A stretch of DNA of 6,351 bases from an uncultured Chloroflexota bacterium. GTDB taxonomy: Bacteria; Chloroflexota; Dehalococcoidia; UBA3495. Positions 5,185 through 6,351 of this stretch are shown here, one piece after another; within the stretch, counting starts at the first letter, position 1, and every line of letters starts with the position of its first letter. The stretch lies in the NCBI GenBank assembly GCA_913031095.1, contig CAJWGH010000068.1:1-6351 (forward strand). Direction: 5' to 3'. The position numbers and the translations under genes are program-made. The notes under the pieces are model-generated. The model made no database searches and was not told the DNA's origin. It saw nothing but the letters and a program-made list of their open reading frames with translations.

Positions 5185-6351
5185 TTTGAATTCCGAAAGC
5201 GCCGCAACCAAGGCGTTGATGTCATCCTGGGAACTCATCTCTGTTACACACAACAGCATGCCGTTAGGTACCTGTTCGCTTACGTCTAAGCCACCTAATA
5301 TGTTCTGTTCCATCAGCTTCTTGTTGATGTCGGACGGGGTGGAAGGACACTGGACGACGAACTCTTGGAAGAAGGGACCCTCTATGGGTAGAGAGTAGCC
5401 GGGCAACTCACCGATCTTGGCCGCTGCATAGTGTGCTTTGTGGTAGCACAACTCGGCCACTTGGCGCAGTCCGTGCTTCCCCATGGCTGCCAGGTAGATA
5501 GTCGAGGCTAACGCGTAAAGGGCCTCGTTTGTGCAGATGTTGGATGTGGCTCGTTCTCTGCGGATGTGCTGTTCCCGTGTCTGTAGGGTCAGCACGTAGC
5601 CGGTCTTGCCGTTCTTATCTACCGTGCGGCCCGAAAGCCGGCTGGGCATCTGGCGTATGTATTCCTGCTTGGTGGCAAAGAGTCCTACAAAGGGCCCGCC
5701 GAAGCTGGAGGGGATGCCAAGGGGCTGGCCGTCGCCAGTGACGATATCCGCTCCGTAGTGCCCCGGAGTCTGGAACATGCCCATGGCTGTTGGGTCGGTG
5801 GAGACCACCGCCAGCGCGCCCTGAGCGTGCGCCATGTCAATCAGGTTCTGCATATCCTCGATGTTGCCGAAATAATTCGGGTATTGCAGAACCAGGCAGG
5901 CGGTTTCGTCGTCTAATACCACGTTGGAAGGACTGACAGTTTCCACTGCGATGTCCTGGGATTGGCAGTAGGTATGAATCACTGCGGAGTAGGCCGGTGA
6001 AACAGTGTCTACCAGTGCAACCTTCTCCCGTTTTGTCACCCGGCAAGCCATCAATACTGCTTCAGCAAGGCTGGTGGCTCCGTCATACATGCCGGCATTA
6101 GCGACCTCCATCCCGTAGAGATTGCAGATCAAGGTTTGGAACTCGTAGATCACCTGGAGAGTGCCCTGGCTGGCCTCTGCCTGATAGGGAGTATAGGCAG
6201 TGATAAACTCACCACGGGTGATCAGCGGCTTGATGATTGACGGTATGAAGTGGTCGTAGGAACCAGCTCCCAGGAATGACGGCCCACTACTCAGAGGGCG
6301 GTTCTTGGCGGCCATGCCACCCAATTCCCGTTGAATCTCCAATTCCGAAAG
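5182..6351 (-). CDS. gcvPA: Glycine dehydrogenase (decarboxylating) subunit 1, P-protein alpha half (N-terminus beyond window)
   Basis: This is the alpha half of the split glycine cleavage P-protein, pairing with GcvPB to decarboxylate glycine. The frame is open to the window edge, giving 389 visible residues. The first residues, LSELEIQREL, align with an internal part of the family, so roughly the first 60 residues are missing. The TTG at 6342 in this frame is not the true start. Visible landmarks, numbered from the first visible residue, are FLGAGSYDHF (26-35), TAYTPYQAEASQGTLQ (51-66), ANAGMYDGATSLAEA (84-98) and TREQHIRRERATSNICTN (258-275), all strongly conserved in GcvPA. The C-terminus MLLCVTEMSSQDDINALV is also typical. 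It is the upstream gene of the pair, and gcvT and gcvH often lie just before it; here that would be beyond the right edge. The promoter is also outside the window. Confidence 0.96.
   Translation of the reverse strand, partial: LSELEIQRELGGMAAKNRPLSSGPSFLGAGSYDHFIPSIIKPLITRGEFITAYTPYQAEASQGTLQVIYEFQTLICNLYGMEVANAGMYDGATSLAEAVLMACRVTKREKVALVDTVSPAYSAVIHTYCQSQDIAVETVSPSNVVLDDETACLVLQYPNYFGNIEDMQNLIDMAHAQGALAVVSTDPTAMGMFQTPGHYGADIVTGDGQPLGIPSSFGGPFVGLFATKQEYIRQMPSRLSGRTVDKNGKTGYVLTLQTREQHIRRERATSNICTNEALYALASTIYLAAMGKHGLRQVAELCYHKAHYAAAKIGELPGYSLPIEGPFFQEFVVQCPSTPSDINKKLMEQNILGGLDVSEQVPNGMLLCVTEMSSQDDINALVAALSEFK

Noticed and set aside
6340..6342. TTG at 6342 as the start of gcvPA
   Set aside because: The frame is open to the edge and the residues before it (LSE) match internal family sequence; about 60 residues are missing upstream.

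Overview
This window is about 6.35 kb of bacterial-type DNA of moderate GC content. It is densely packed and carries ordinary-looking metabolic genes. No RNA genes, insertion sequences, CRISPR arrays or phage signals were seen. The mix of a split glycine decarboxylase (gcvPA/gcvPB), a double-hotdog MaoC-like protein, a beta-hydroxyacid dehydrogenase, an F420/FMN split-barrel protein and a probable quaternary-amine ABC transporter would suit an uncultivated marine Chloroflexota (SAR202/Dehalococcoidia-like) organism. That assignment is an inference from gene content and cannot be proven here.

Layout from left to right. The first 24 codons of an ABC transporter ATPase lie on the minus strand and run off the left edge (1-74). 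An apparently gene-free 225-bp gap follows (75-299), with an imperfect 50-bp direct repeat and two CACGTG palindromes. Next come an aldo/keto reductase on minus (300-1106, TTG start), a divergent 119-bp gap, and a small split-barrel oxidoreductase on plus (1226-1648). That gene converges, with a 3-nt gap, on a MaoC-like double-hotdog dehydratase on minus (1652-2617). A second divergent gap (2618-2776) separates it from a 3-hydroxyisobutyrate dehydrogenase-family enzyme on plus (2777-3712). This converges, again with a 3-nt gap, on gcvPB on minus (3716-5182), which overlaps gcvPA by one base. gcvPA runs off the right edge (5182-6351, N-terminus missing).

How the genes fit together. gcvPA and gcvPB encode the two halves of the P-protein of the glycine cleavage system and are clearly one operon; gcvT and gcvH would be expected beyond the right edge. 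The others look like single-gene units on alternating strands. If the left-edge ATPase imports glycine betaine or a related methylamine, a route from imported osmolyte through glycine to the glycine cleavage system is conceivable. The demethylating enzymes it needs are not in this window, so the idea rests on proximity alone.

I found no clear undescribed system. The points most worth a second look are the altered hotdog active-site motif in the MaoC-like protein, the inverted repeat spanning both stop codons of a convergent pair, the repeat structure in the left intergenic gap, and the small ABC gene fragment at the left edge.
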